Assembly (NCBI RefSeq): GCF_029931775.1
Contig: NC_079312.1
Coordinates: 60,144,333 to 60,208,332, forward strand
Source of the DNA: Euleptes europaea
Lineage: Eukaryota; Chordata; Lepidosauria; Squamata; Sphaerodactylidae
DNA: 64,000 nucleotides
Direction of reading: 5' to 3'
Notes under the pieces: model-generated
The model's input: only the letters and a program-made list of their open reading frames with translations
Told to the model about the DNA's origin: nothing
The model's database searches: none
Translations under genes and position numbers: made by a program
Shown here: piece after piece, positions 12,401-23,036 of the stretch
Layout: each line of letters begins with the position of its first letter
How positions within the stretch are numbered: the first letter of the stretch is position 1

Positions 12401-15400
12401 TTTGTTGCCACGTTTGTCTGTGCATCTATGGAGCAATGTGGAGCAAAAGTGTCCAGAGACAAATCAAACTTGATTACATCAGAACAGACATGATGGTTTG
12501 TCATTCTGAGCAGCAAGCTAGTATGTTACAGATAAATAAATTTACTTCTAGACAGACACTCTGGTTTGTTATTTCAAGTGGCAATCCCAAAGAGGACCAG
12601 TATTCTTGGCAATGTCTGTCCAAAAATAGTCAGAGACTTTACAGGAAATATAATACCTCTTTGATGAACTACTAACAACTTCTAGAAGTAGAGCTCTGTT
12701 CAGAGACAGGACCTGGGGTAAAGTACAGGTTGAAAAGCTATTCTTAGTATACTTTGGAGAAAACAACTGTTTCAAACATATCTTTATTTAAATATTATTT
12801 TTATCGCATCCTTCTGTTCACCTAAATATTCCTATTTGAAATTTTAATTTTAAACATTAACAATTAATATTGGGTTTGATCCAGCAATTTGTCAGTGGAA
12901 TGAATTGATGGTCGCAGATCTTCTCTACTTTCTCCTCCCCTCAGCAAGCCTCCTTTTCTGAATTATTTTTGTGCCTTCTAGAGTGCACAACGTGCTATCA
13001 GTTTGATTGGGTGACCATTATTTGATTGTTACCCCCACCATTTGTCATAAGTTTTCACAACTGTTCATTCAGTCCAGTTTGCTTTGAATATTAACTTTGA
13101 ATTATAATAACTTAAAGTTTGATTTACATTGTCAAAACGGAAACAAATGTCAACCTTTCTTAGCTCCCAAAAGATTTTGACATTGAAGCTGCACTACTTA
13201 AATATCCAGTAAGATATGAAGAGAGTATGAACACTGTGCTGGTACAAGAGATGGAGCGCTTTAACAAGTAAGGGAATTATTATTATTTTTATTATGGCTG
13301 TTGATTATGATGTATTTTTGGTCATTCTCTTTGTACACATTCATCTCATATGGGTTTTATATTGTGAGGACACATTTGTACTGTTGGCGGAAATTAAACT
13401 GGATTAGAAGTCCCCTCCCATCTGCTCTTCTTGAAGGGAGATATGCCCATCTTCCTTATGAACTCCGCCTCTGTCCATGTCAATCTGGAATGGTGGAAAC
13501 AGTTGAACATGTTCTTTTACACTGCCCATTCTATCAAGACATACATAAAATGTTCATCGATCCAATTTTGTCTAGCTTCCCAGATAGAGATAGAGTTAGC
13601 CACACTACTTTGTTATTAGATGATTCTGTTAAAGATATTACCTATCAGGTTGCGAGATTCTGTGCCAGGGCATGTGTAATAAGGCAGAAGAAGCTGTCAT
13701 AATGTCTTTTATGTTAGACCATTTTACCAAGAGTTGTTGTAACTAAATTTTCGTTTTACTTGATCAAATACTAGACATTTTTTTAACTATTTATGATATT
13801 TCTTTTGTGCAAGCTGGTCTTTGACCGTAATAAATAAATGATGATGAACTGGATTAGAGCGAAAGGTAGTAGTCTCCACTCTACAAGTCATGGTAAAAGC
13901 CCATTAACAGACTGAGGGGGAGGGATTACTGGGAAAGGAAAAGGACATGTTTTAAAAAAGGAACAAGTGACCCCTGAACACCAGAGAATTTTCCTTCCAA
14001 AGTTTAGCAGCAAGGGTAGAAATAGAACAGTATAAATTGCTCTCTTCTCACACTGGAGAAGAGTAAACAGCAAGTAGTCCCCAAAGATTCACATTCCTAA
14101 AGTAGGAATGAGGAAACAAAGGGAAAGAATTTAATCAGCCTATTTTATCTCACAGATTGTATAACTGGAAATATCTAGATAAAATTCAGGACTGATGTAG
14201 GTATAATGGACAACCTGTACGCTGGAGGTTATTGTAAATATGGGGGTAAAGTATCACTTTGCATGGCAGTATAATATTTAAAATACTATTTATCTTACAG
14301 AAACAGGTTATAGTTCTGTAACCATTTTAATATTATTTTCTGAGATTAGCAGATAATAAGGGCAATCCTAAACAGACTTACACTCTTCTAAGTCTGTTGA
14401 AGTCAAGAAGGGTGTGACTCTGATTAGGATTGCACCAAATGTGTTGCAAGTCACTTAAAACTTGTTCTGCTGACCTCTGCCCTTTCCCACATATTTAGTT
14501 TGATACGAACCATACGTACGACTTTAGTCAATTTGAAGAAAGCCATTCGAGGGCTGGTTGTGATGGATGCTGAGCTGGAGGCACTTTGTGCCAGTCTTCT
14601 TGTTGGAAAAGTTGCAGAGAACTGGGCTAAGCGTTCATACCCAAGTCTGAAACCGTTGGGGAGTTATATCCTCGATTTCCTAGCTAGACTGAAATTTTTA
14701 CAGGTAATACACCAAAGATTATGTTACAAATTATTCTGAGTGTCTAATGAATCAATTACATTAATATATTTTGAAATTTGTCTTGAACTAGCATTATTTT
14801 GTAAAATTTGATCACCTAAAGGTAACATTTTAAAGTTTATTTTTGTATTTTTCTTCCAAGGATTGGTATGACTCTGGAAAGCCCTGTGTGTTTTGGCTGT
14901 CAGGATTCTTTTTTACACAAGCATTTTTAACTGGAGCCATGCAGAATTATGCCCGAAAATACACCATCCCTATTGATCTTCTGGGATATCAATTTCAGGT
15001 ATCATTAGGTTCAAACCAAATCAAATACTTTTATTGCATTGACTCAAAGTCATAGCAAATAACAAACTCAGCATGTTTATCATTAAACAAGGTTGTGAAT
15101 GCTACATTTTATGAAGTAGGACACTGATTTACCAGTGTTCTTGTTTTCATAGCTACACCAGTTTGTTGTCATAAGACAAACTGCTTTAACAAATGAAGAA
15201 AGCTTTGACTCTCGAAAGCTTATATTCTGAAAATCTTGTTGGTCTTAAAGGTTCTAGTGGACGCTAATCTAGTATCTTTTACTGCAGACCAACATGGCTA
15301 CCCTCTGAAATCGAGTTTGGCCAAATGTCACTTGAAGCTGTGGCGTGGTTGGCCGCCTTTAAACTACACCTTAAACTGTGCTTTAGCACTGAGGGGTTCC

Positions 15401-18400
15401 TAGCTTCTCTGAAGCATGACCCTTTTAAATCCTCATGGCAAAAAATCTTAGATGAGAAACTGTCGTTATTGGGCTTCTTGCAGGATATGTTATTAGATCT
15501 TGGGAAAACTGAAGCTTTTACCAAACTTAAAAAGTGCATTAAAGAGCTCGATTATAACAGCACTATTTTTCGTGCTCATCGTGTCTGTTCATCCCAGTTC
15601 TTCGGAATATCCTCTCCACGTGATCTGCCTGCCTATACATATTATCTGACAACTCCTCGTCTCTGTAGAGCTTTTTGTTTGGCTAGATTGAATGCTAACC
15701 CTTCTATGGTAATGCAGGGCAGAATTCTGAATATACCATATTCAGACAGGATCTGCCCTTGCTCTTCTGGCTCTATTGACTCATTAGCCCATGCCCTTTT
15801 GGAATGCCGCTTTTACGAGGAACTTCGATCGCACTATATTTCCCCCTTTTAATATACAAATCCAATGCCTCTGTGACTGACATAATGCCTTTTTTACTAA
15901 GCGATAGGGACCCCAAGGCTACATTGTCAGTGGCAAGATTTGTTTCAATCCTTATATCCCTCCAACACTAGATATATGCTGCTCAATATAAATTGATCAA
16001 GGAGCTTCTAAGGGATAAAAAGAAAGGAAACTGCTTTAACAAAGTTTTTGAATTAGTGTGTACATGTATATCTATCTATATAAATTGTGGGGGGGGGTAA
16101 GGGATGGCACGACAGATAAAAACCTGGGGGGGAGGTCACCCAGGGCTACAGTATATGTTTCTGCAAACTCAGGGTAAGCCCCAGGATTGAAAAAAAAAGC
16201 ATGATGAGTAAAAGAGATTTTTGGGGATTAACTCCTACCTCAAATAAATAAGAGTATAAAAAGAGCCGGCTTGGTGTGGTTAAAGTGTCAGACTAGGATC
16301 TGGGAAACCTGGGTTCAAATCTCCACTCTGCCATGGAAACTTGCTGGGTGACTTTGGGCCAGTCACACACTCTTGACTGACAAGTATTTGAATGGGAGAC
16401 CTCCAAGGAATACCAGGGTTGTGACGCAGAGGCAGGCAATGACAAACCACCTCTGAATGTCTCTTGCCTGAAAATCCCTACAGACTTGCCATAAGTCAAC
16501 TGTGGCTTGATGGAAATAAATAAATAAATAAAAGTTCCCTGCTGAATCAGGGCAGTGGTTCACAGGACATATAGTCCAATCCCTTCCCCTGATGTTGCTT
16601 CCTAAAACTGTTGTTTGGAGGTTTACTGCTTCTGGGTGTGGAGGTTCTCTATAGTTCTTTGTAGTCATGGGTAGTAACAATATATGTGCATGTGTAGGCA
16701 TCATTTAAAAAAAAAAGGGTATCATTTGAGATCCTAGTAACCTAAGATGCTGCATGGAAATGTGAACAAGTGGGAGGACAGGCATTCAGCCAGAGGAGGG
16801 AACACTAGGCAAGTGACTGGGTGGGCGGTGGCACTTGGGCAGATGTGGGGTGGTGGCTATGGGGCATGGAAAATAGGAAATTGGCCAAATGGACAGGAGG
16901 GGGGGATGAACAATTGAGATTGGAGAACAGGGGGATCAGAGCCACTGTAAGAGGGGAGTGGGGGGCTAGCTGTGTGGCAGTAGGATTTCTAATTCCCATA
17001 AGTCCCCAGGGGTCACCTGTGTGCATGAGTGTGTGCATAAACATGCAAAGCTGTAATCATTGCAACTGTTTTGTTGAGCCTTTGGATCAGTAACATGGAG
17101 TATCTAGGCCATTTCTGAAGATGTAGCCACAGAGGGGAAATATTGTCCAGTTCAGATTGCCCCAAGATAAACCATTTTTTCAGTAGCAATTGGCATTGGT
17201 GAGGGAGCTGAATAACATGCTGCTGCACTGAAACAAATTGCCATGGGAATGGGCAACAGTCAGACATTACTTTCTCCAACACAGCTATAGGAAGGCTGCT
17301 CAGCTCTCCCTACACCCACTTTCCCCATAAGATTTCCCAGTTCAATTTTCCCTTCACCTATCTATCAGAAGAAGTGGACTGTAAGTTAGGGCTGTCGATT
17401 CGGTTTGTCCCGAACCGAAAAACAGCTGAATTTCCCTTGATTCGGCGATTTTTAGTTCGGGACAAACGGAACTGAAAAAAGGTGGGAAAACAGGGAGCCA
17501 AATTCAGCAAGTTCGGGGTGTTCGCGATTAAATTCGGCAAATTCGGGGTTGGGGCAGCAGCAGAGGGGTGGGGGTCTTTAAACCCCTCTGTGCTGCCTGC
17601 ACAGGCAGCGCAGAGGGGCTTGACAACCCACTGCCCGCCTTCCCGGGACGAGGGGCGGGGGGTCTTTAAACCCCTCTGCGCTGCCTGCGCAGACAGCGCA
17701 GAGGGGCTTGACAACCCACCGCCCGCCTTCCCGGGACTCCCTGGAAGAGGGGCGGGGGGTCTTTAAACACCTCTGCCCCCCACGCTTTCACAGGGCTTCC
17801 CTGAAGGAGCGCAGGGGGCGCTTTAAACAGATCTGTGCCTTCCAGCTGGAAGGCTCAGATCTGTTCCCCCCCCCGCGCGCCTTCACGGGGCTTCCATGAA
17901 GGCGCGCGGGGGCTCTTTAAACAGATCTGCGCATTCCAGCTGGAAGGCTCAGATCTGTTTAAAGAGCCCCCAGCATGCCTTCATGGAAGCCCCGTGAAGG
18001 CCCGCGGGGGGGCTCTTTAAAGACCCCCGTCCCCTTCCCAACTCTTTGAAGTGGTGAGCACCGCCTGGGTAGGCAGTGCCCAGCACTTCGAAGACCCGGC
18101 CGAATTTTCCCCCGAACTCCGGATCTCGCGCCGAATTTCGCGGATCTGAAGCCGGGGAGTTCGGACTTCGGCACGTCCTGAATTAAAAAGGGGCGAATTT
18201 TGCCGAAGCCGCACTTTACTGAATTTTTTTTCCCAACAGCCCTACTGTGAGTGGCAATAGCTCATATTGAAATAAATGTTGTTAGTCTTTAAGGTGCCAC
18301 TGGACTTTTGTTTTATTTTGCTCCACATAGTGTGAAATTTCTCAAACGTGAATTTGCCCCCCTTTACAGAGAAGGGTGTCACAGAGAAGATTGTTAACTC

Positions 18401-20865
18401 ATGCTCTTTAAACCCAAACCCATTATTTCAAACAGACTCTGTGGATTTAAAAGAAACTTACTTTGGTGTAATCATTCCAGTCTAGGAAGGGTGATTTGTG
18501 GTTGAGGGTTTCTGTACGAAGATAGTCTGTTAGTTCTGTTAGGGTACAGTGCATAGGAAAAAATCCCACACCTTGTGCCCAAGTCTGCATAATGTAATGT
18601 TTCCATCAAGTCTGGAGCCACATTCATACCGTAACAAACGTTGTTGTTATCACTCTGATAGCACCAGTCACCTGTTTGAAGGTGGGGTGTTTGAGTCCAG
18701 GCTTGTAATTCACCTCTCCTCCTTAACAGGTGATCAGTGCTGTCAAACCTAACAGCATTAACCATCTATTAAACGGAGTTACTCTTATATTTGCGCTGTA
18801 GTGTACAGGATTAATATTGGGAAATTTAAGATATGAAGCAAAACTGCTTTGGGAAAAGGCTAATGATTTCTTTTTCGTTCAGGTTATTCCTCAGGATACT
18901 GCAGAAGCTGCTCCAGCAGACGGTGTTTTTGTCAATGGGCTATTTTTAGATGGAGCTCGCTGGGACAGAAAAAAGTAATTCAATAAATGCATTCGTTATT
19001 GGTATCTGTTAATACACTTCCCCATGTTTCATGCGTACCAATATACAACTTGTTATAGTATTTTTGGCATCTTTTTAGTGCAGAAATAATCTTTTACAGC
19101 TGCAATCCTGTACCACTTTCCCTACGAAAACGAAATAATGTGGATATATTACACACAATTTATCAGAATGGCTTGTATAGACATGATGTGTGTTCAAGTT
19201 CTTTATAGGCAGATCTACACACGAAATATGGAGAACTGTCTCTAGCAATTGTGGAATTCACACAACATGTTACACAAGTATCACTTTCTGAAAACACTGA
19301 TCTGATCTTTAATGTCATCTGAAGCTAACTAACTGGGATGATTTCCTTATTAATTTGAATGTATGAATAATACACCTACTCTTTTGCTTGTGCAGATTGA
19401 CTTCCCCCCATGAGTGTGCAGGAGCTCCCATAGCACATCAGAACTCACAGAACTCTGTACTAGTACAATAGCTTTAATGTTAGATGAAAGTAGCTTCAGG
19501 AGGTGACAATAACATCTGCTATGAATGCACAAGAGCAATTTATTCTTGACACCTGGAAGTGACTGTACAATGCTAACAACTTCCTCATTCCTTTTAGCTT
19601 AACCATTTCCTTCGCATCTTTTTTCCTTATTCCACTAATTTCTCGATTCTTCAGATTTTCATGTATTATCATATGCAGATATCTGTGCTACTATTATGAG
19701 CTTATTTTTTACAGTTTCTTTCTTTCTTTAATCAGAGGACTTTTAGGTGAACAGTATCCTAAAATACTCTTCGACATGATGCCAATTATCTGGATAAAAC
19801 CAAGTAAGTATAGCTGGATCTTTGGCAAATATTTGGTGGGAATGTTCTGGCATTTGGAAATGTTCACCTCACCATTTCTGTCACAAGAACACAGAAGATT
19901 CTATTAATTTAAATTTTTATTTTAAATTTGACTTGCTTGCTTTCAGCTCTTGTCCAAATCACTTTTCAGAAATTATTTAAACCATAAAGATCTAACCTAT
20001 TTTAATTTTATTATTTGACATAGACTGCAAATACAATTTGGTAAGCAGATTTATTCTTTCTCTGCTAACTCTTCTCATGTTAATTTCACTAGAAATACTT
20101 TTTTATTTTAATGTTGGTCAGCATTACTACAGGACTACAGCAGTCATGAAAAAGAATTGTGTTTTCTTCCAAGTTTTCCCCCCTGGAGCCAACCAGATGT
20201 GCTGTCTTGGTTGCTACACTGTCATTGTAAGACTACAGATGGAGAAGGGAATGATCCTTCAGTTAACAAGAAACTTCCTCCACTGTGAAAGTTAGCATGT
20301 TTGGGAAATAGCTAAACTACAATCTTCTTCCTGACATTCTAAATTTGCATGTGTAGGAAGATAATTTTTCACAGGGGGATAGCATTCAAACATTTGATCT
20401 CCCACGTGCAGTCTGAAACAATCAGTCTGGCAACAGATGCCTCATGTGGTGGTTGTGTGACTGCTGCAGCTTGGTTTTGTGTCTCTGTATATGCTCTGTT
20501 CAGACCAACTCGAGGTCTTAAACAGTGTGATCTGTATATTTAAGCAAAGTTAAACCATCAGATTTCTGTGGTGTCTACTAAATTAAATCATATTTAAGTT
20601 AGAATTACAGTTATTTAAACAATATTCCATTTTTTTACTGCAACATAATAAATTTTCTGTCCTGTCTTTTGAAGGAAAAAAATCAGACGCAAAGAAGGCA
20701 AATGCCTATGTCTGCCCACTCTACAAGACAAGCGAGCGTAAAGGAGTTCTTTCAACAACAGGACATTCCACTAACTTTGTCATTGCATTAATGTTAGAAA
20801 CCGATAAACCTGTCCAGCACTGGATTAAGCGAGGCGTTGCTCTGCTCTGCCAACTGGATGATTAA
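480..20865 (+). CDS. DNAH12: Axonemal dynein heavy chain 12, C-terminal part (12 exons, 5' part outside window)
   Basis: Exons with matching phases: 480-630, 2130-2383, 3298-3438, 4848-4985, 8569-8802, 11125-11313, 13164-13267, 14499-14703, 14861-14998, 18883-18974, 19736-19803, 20675-20865 (stop TAA 20863-20865). All introns read GT-AG. The 1905 coding bases give 634 residues. The product is an inner-arm axonemal dynein motor subunit of cilia and flagella. The window covers the last AAA module ([13 protein letters not shown]; then [13 protein letters not shown] and [17 protein letters not shown]) and the C-terminal domain ([31 protein letters not shown]), ending in CQLDD. Similarity to DNAH12 as I remember it is near continuous, and ASB14 follows as in other tetrapods. 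DNAH3 and DNAH7 are the close paralogues; the neighbours favour DNAH12. The reading frame is undamaged across all 12 exons. A Gly/Ser-rich stretch near residue 305 of this part (exon 11125-11313) is the most divergent segment. Confidence 0.95.
1146..1341 (+). mobile_element. 5S rRNA-derived SINE with BovB-like tail
   Basis: The head resembles 5S rRNA (TTGGAAGCTAAGAACGG, then TTTGGATGGGAAACCACC). The tail CCATAAGTCAGCTGTGACTT resembles the BovB 3' end, which suggests BovB machinery mobilised it. It ends in (AAT)n. This fits the 5S-type SINEs known from squamates. Confidence 0.85.
1925..2040. repeat. Dispersed amniote repeat (TTAGTCTTTAAGGTGC module)
   Basis: AAAAGTCCAGTTGCACCTTA, AAGACTAACAAAATTTCTGG, TATGAGCTTTCATCAGTCAC, AGCTCACTTCTTCAGATACA. 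It is the same module as at 15194-15310, reverse direction. Class unassigned. Confidence 0.7.
2841..3125. repeat. Dispersed repeat with CACTTCC/GGAAGTG inverted words
   Basis: GACATCACTTCTGGCATAAC and CTGGAAGTGATGTCATGACA form an inverted pair, followed by CCATTTCCGGTTTTTGCCAG and GCTCCCGGGGTTGTCAGC. A similar word set occurs at about 21990-22080. Class unassigned. Confidence 0.4.
3893..4115. repeat. GTTGCCAACCTCC-type MITE-like repeat, diverged copy
   Basis: The left end AGGGTTGCCAGCTCCAGG and right end CTGGAAGTTGGCAACCTT are inverted. The body has the CCTAGAGATTTGGAGGTGAT and CCAGTGGAAC words of the family. No clean target duplication is visible. Confidence 0.65.
4478..4773 (+). mobile_element. 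tRNA-derived SINE
   Basis: Head GCCAGTGTGGTTTAGTGGTT with box-B-like GGTTTGATCACCC. The body has ACACAAGATGTCTGTTGTGG and AGGGGAAGGGAAGGCGATTG. The 3' end is GGGGTATAAAAACCAGCTC, then (CTT)n. It lies in a DNAH12 intron. Confidence 0.85.
5039..7007. mobile_element. hAT-like non-autonomous element, family A, copy 1
   Basis: The element begins TAGGGCTGTTGA and ends TCAACAGCCCTA, with an 8-bp target duplication GTAGAAGG at 5031-5038 and 7008-7015, the size used by hAT transposons. The ends are rich in repeated TTCGG/CCGAA words. Inside are about four direct copies of a roughly 150-bp unit (core CCCAATGTTTACAAAACTTG, near 6092, 6239, 6395, 6538) and one diverged copy in the opposite direction near 5310. 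No transposase is visible. It sits only 53 bases after the splice donor of DNAH12 exon 4848-4985. Copy 2 (28578-30268) is the same element in opposite orientation. Confidence 0.85.
7018..7846. other. DNAH12 intron DNA, nothing recognised
   Basis: About 830 bases between the hAT-like copy 1 and the DIRS fragment. No open frame of note, no tandem repeat and no family words recognised. Confidence 0.5.
7847..8304 (-). mobile_element. DIRS retroelement fragment (fossil), terminal repeat and start of gag
   Basis: From 8304 downward this matches the terminal repeat of the DIRS element at 31171-36362. It then enters a gag start that encodes a cysteine/histidine-rich segment typical of DIRS Gag. The rest of the element is missing, so it is a truncated fossil in a DNAH12 intron. 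Its outermost bases resemble the right-hand terminus of the larger copy. Confidence 0.75.
8925..9610 (+). mobile_element. CR1 LINE 3' end, interrupted by a SINE
   Basis: Characteristic CR1 3' words are present: GTCTGGAGAAGAGGAGGTTG, GGACATGATTGCTCTCTTTA, and the end CAATTCTATGATTCTTTG. A tRNA-headed SINE at about 9010-9310 splits it, with a short repeat of TATTTAAG/TATTTGAAG at the junctions. It is the non-coding 3' part only, in the DNAH12 intron. Confidence 0.85.
9010..9312 (+). mobile_element. tRNA-derived SINE inserted in CR1
   Basis: Same family as 4478-4773: GAGCCAGTGTGGTGTAGTGG, GGTTTGATTCCCCACTCCTC, 3' end TATAAAAACCAACTCTTCTT. It interrupts a CR1 3' end, so it is younger than that CR1. 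Confidence 0.88.
9711..10211 (+). mobile_element. CR1 LINE 3' end, second subfamily
   Basis: Contains GGGAAGACATGATAGAGGTC, AACTCCCTGCCCCAGGATGT, and the ending GGACTTGATGGGCCTTGGTC, then CTGATCCAGCAGGGC. This is typical of reptile CR1 3' ends. It is a different subfamily from the copy at 8925-9610. Confidence 0.85.
11796..12099. mobile_element. Palindromic MITE-like element
   Basis: The left arm starts AGGTCTTTTATGCATGACTG and the right arm ends CATGCATAAAAGACCT. The arms stay complementary nearly to the centre (around 11950): GAGGTCGCCTC with GAGGCGACCTC, TGTGTTGATTATGCATGC with ATGAATAATCAACACA. No target duplication was resolved, so the superfamily is open. It lies in a DNAH12 intron. 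Confidence 0.75.
12100..13163. other. DNAH12 intron DNA, nothing recognised
   Basis: AT-rich DNA between the palindromic MITE and exon 13164. Short open frames on both strands look random. Confidence 0.5.
13409..13846 (+). mobile_element. Non-LTR LINE fragment, 3' end with ORF2 C-terminus
   Basis: Flanked by a 12-bp duplication AACTGGATTAGA (13397-13408, 13847-13858). The frame encodes [18 protein letters not shown], then [18 protein letters not shown], a Cys/His motif at the C-terminus of some LINE ORF2 proteins. After the stop come about 150 bases of 3'UTR and an ATAAATAAATGATGATG tail. It is 5'-truncated; the LINE clade is not assigned. It lies in a DNAH12 intron. Confidence 0.8.
14364..14438. 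repeat. Short hairpin repeat (GCAATCCTAA...TAGGATTGC)
   Basis: A roughly 75-bp imperfect inverted repeat with ends GCAATCCTAA and TTAGGATTGC. A diverged copy lies at about 24345-24428. It probably derives from a small non-autonomous DNA element. Confidence 0.55.
15194..16027 (+). mobile_element. Chimeric insertion: SINE-like module joined to a LINE ORF2 fragment
   Basis: A single 16-bp duplication AAACTGCTTTAACAAA (15178-15193, 16028-16043) encloses two parts. 15194-15310 is the widespread module containing TTGTTGGTCTTAAAGG and GCAGACCAACATGGCTACCC. 15311-16027 encodes the same LINE family as 13409-13846 ([17 protein letters not shown], then [20 protein letters not shown]). The LINE part stops in A-rich DNA without the 3'UTR and tail seen in the other copy. 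The shared duplication implies that both parts arrived in one event. Confidence 0.7.
16264..16531 (+). mobile_element. Chimeric SINE: tRNA-type head and 5S-SINE tail
   Basis: The first 110 bases are tRNA-headed (GGCTTGGTGTGGTTAAAGTG, GGTTCAAATCTCC box B). From about 16383 the sequence changes to the 5S SINE (ATTTGAATGGGAGACCTCC, AGGCAGGCAATGACAAACC) with the tail CCATAAGTCAACTGTGGCTT and (AAAT)n. Confidence 0.75.
17387..18244. mobile_element. hAT-like non-autonomous element, family A-related, copy 3
   Basis: The ends TAGGGCTGT and ACAGCCCTA match copies 1 and 2. The flanking 8-mers CTGTAAGT (17379-17386) and CTGTGAGT (18245-18252) differ at one base, as expected for an older insertion. The terminal TTCGG/CCGAA-rich DNA is shared, but the interior differs. 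It holds tandem hairpin-forming units of roughly 105 bp built on TTTAAACCCCTCTG and CAGAGGGGCTTGACAAC, then inverted modules containing TTCCAGCTGGAA. No coding capacity was recognised. It lies in a DNAH12 intron. Confidence 0.8.
18270..18325. repeat. Dispersed repeat (TTAGTCTTTAAGGTGC module), short
   Basis: TGTTGTTAGTCTTTAAGGTG followed by CCACTGGACTTTTGTTTTAT: the core of the module only, next to the hAT-like copy 3. Confidence 0.65.
18345..18882. other. DNAH12 intron DNA, nothing recognised
   Basis: Moderately AT-rich sequence before exon 18883. A 97-codon open frame on - (18765-18472) has no recognised similarity. Confidence 0.45.
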
Positions 20866-21011
20866 GTCTGCTGAGTTCAGAATAAGATCTGACAAGAATG
20901 ACTGTATGTGCATTCTCTCCCTAAGTTTGGAACATTGATACAGACCTGTTTTGACAGATTTGGTCTGTTGAATTGTTCTGACTTCTAAGATGTAATATTT
21001 GGCTGCAAATA

Positions 21012-21017
21012 ATTAAA
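21012..21017 (+). terminator. Candidate poly(A) signal of DNAH12
   Basis: ATTAAA lies about 150 bases after the DNAH12 stop codon, in an AT-rich 3'UTR followed by T-rich DNA. It is the first plausible signal seen. No transcript evidence is available here. Confidence 0.4.
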
Positions 21018-22480
21018 TGTCATTGTTATTTCTGTGTAAAATGTGCACTTCTTTTTTGCTTCTTATGTAATGATAGTGTCAATTGTTCATGTGCAATATG
21101 ACTTACTGGATATATTATCATTCTGAAGTTGTTGAAGGGTAGCATTTGTGCTCCTCATAGGCAGTATGATTTTTCCCTATCTCAATTCTAATACCTGTTC
21201 ACAGTTTATAGATTAGATACTCTTCATAGCTGACATATTAACCTTACAGGGATAACTATCAGGGGAAGAAACAGATGTGGATTATGGGGCTCATGGGTCC
21301 AATCCAACCAAAATTAAGCAATTTTAAATCCCATTGATTTCAATAGGGTGAATTAAGCATGATACTAGATTTATCCAGTTGAAATCAGTGGTGCTTAAAA
21401 GTTCTTAAATGGTTGGGTCATTTTCTATCGCCATGTATGCTTGGGACTGTTCCGGGGCTTCTTTTGAGTTACCCATGCTTTGTCCAACCTTCAGAAGTGA
21501 CTTTGCAGCCACCCCACACTTGCCCCGTGGTGTCAGGAACCTGTTTTATCATGAATTTAAATTTTGCCTCTATTCCCAAAGCAAAGCTAATAGAGGCAAT
21601 TTCCATAAATAGTCTCAACTTCGGGTTTCTCTTCCCCTGCCCATTCTCGCTTGTCCTGTCCTCATCCAAGCCCTCCCAGAGAAGCCATTTTGGTCAAGAG
21701 TGTTAAGATCTCAGGAAGGAAGTCAGCTTCCCCCTCCCCAATAGGTGTCCTCTCTGGTCACTTTCAGCAGCATGTTAACATCTCCAGGAATGGAGAAAAT
21801 AAATGAAAGAATCCTGCTGCTGGCCAGGCAGGGGACTGGTGATTTATGGGCAGGCTGCTGGGCTGGTGAGGCAGCGGTGGCAGCCATGGGTGGGAAGTCT
21901 CCGATGGGGAGTCACAGCATGTTTTTTGTTTTGTTTTATTGCTAAATTTTGCCTTTATTATTTTACCATAGAGTTTCTGGCAATTCCTAGAGCTACCCAG
22001 TGTCATTTCTGGGTTTCCCCAGAAGTGATGTCATGGTCACACAACACTGTGAGCCCCTTCCCATGTCAGCTGGCAGCCCTATTCCATGTGAACACTGGCC
22101 TAGTTAATTGTTACAGAGTGCATGTACTTTATAGCATATTTATGTTCTTTCCTTCCAGTGCAATGGTATCAAAATGCTGAAGCTGGCTTTCATGTTGCTG
22201 TATTCTAATGGTCCACACACCTTGTCACCACAAACTGGGCCCAGGAACATCAGTGTGGATGTGGCAGAATCAGTGCAAGACATTACACACAAAACTAGAA
22301 ACACCAAATACATGAGACAATAGGTGGAGGGAAACTAGCAGCAATGCCACACACTCTGGAAGTAGAGAATACATCAGTGCCAGTTACCCACAAGACCACT
22401 ATCCATGGTGGAACGCCTAATGCCAGCAACCATTCACCTATGAGTCAAGGAGAAACTCTTTGAAAAGTTCAGCTAAAGGT

Positions 22481-22700
22481 AGCCAGTGTGGTACAGAGAT
22501 CAATATATCAAACTAGGATCTGGGAGACTTGGGTTCAAATCCCAAGTTTGCTATGAAATCTCACTGGGTGATCTTGGGCTAGTCACTCCCTGCAGCCTAA
22601 CATACCTCACAGGTTTGATGCTATGAGGATAAAATGAAGGAGGGGGGTCTGATATTGTAAGCTGCTTTGGGTCCCCATTATGAATATCTAAACAAATATA
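22481..22700 (+). mobile_element. tRNA-derived SINE, diverged
   Basis: AGCCAGTGTGGTACAGAGAT, GGGTTCAAATCCCAAGTTTG (box B), GATCTTGGGCTAGTCACTCC, TAAGCTGCTTTGGGTCCCC. It lies between DNAH12 and ASB14. Confidence 0.8.
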
Positions 22701-22745
22701 GTGTCTCCCCTCCCCACCGAAGTTGAGAAAAGGATGAGTTAAGTA

Positions 22746-23036
22746 AAGGTCCCCTGTGCAATCACCGGGTCATTCCTGACCCATGGGGTGACGTCACATC
22801 CCGACGTTTCCAAGGCAGACTTTGCGGGGTGGTTTGCCAGTGCCTTCCCCAGTCATCTTCCCTTTACCCCCAGCAAGCTGGGCCCTCATTTTACCAACCT
22901 CGGAAGGATGGAAGGCTGAGTCAACCTTGAGCCGGCTACCTGAAACCGACTTCCGTCGGGATCGAACTCAGGTCGTGAGCAGAGCTTTTGACTGCAGTAC
23001 TGCAGCTTATCACTCTGCGCCACGGGGCTCCTAGAG
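22746..23036 (-). mobile_element. tRNA-derived SINE, second family
   Basis: Reverse copy. The + strand runs from AAGGTCCCCTGTGCAATCAC through CATTCCTGACCCATGGGGTG and GGAAGGATGGAAGGCTGAGT to CACTCTGCGCCACGGGGCTC, the complement of the tRNA-like head GAGCCCCGTGGCGCAGAGTG. Confidence 0.85.
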
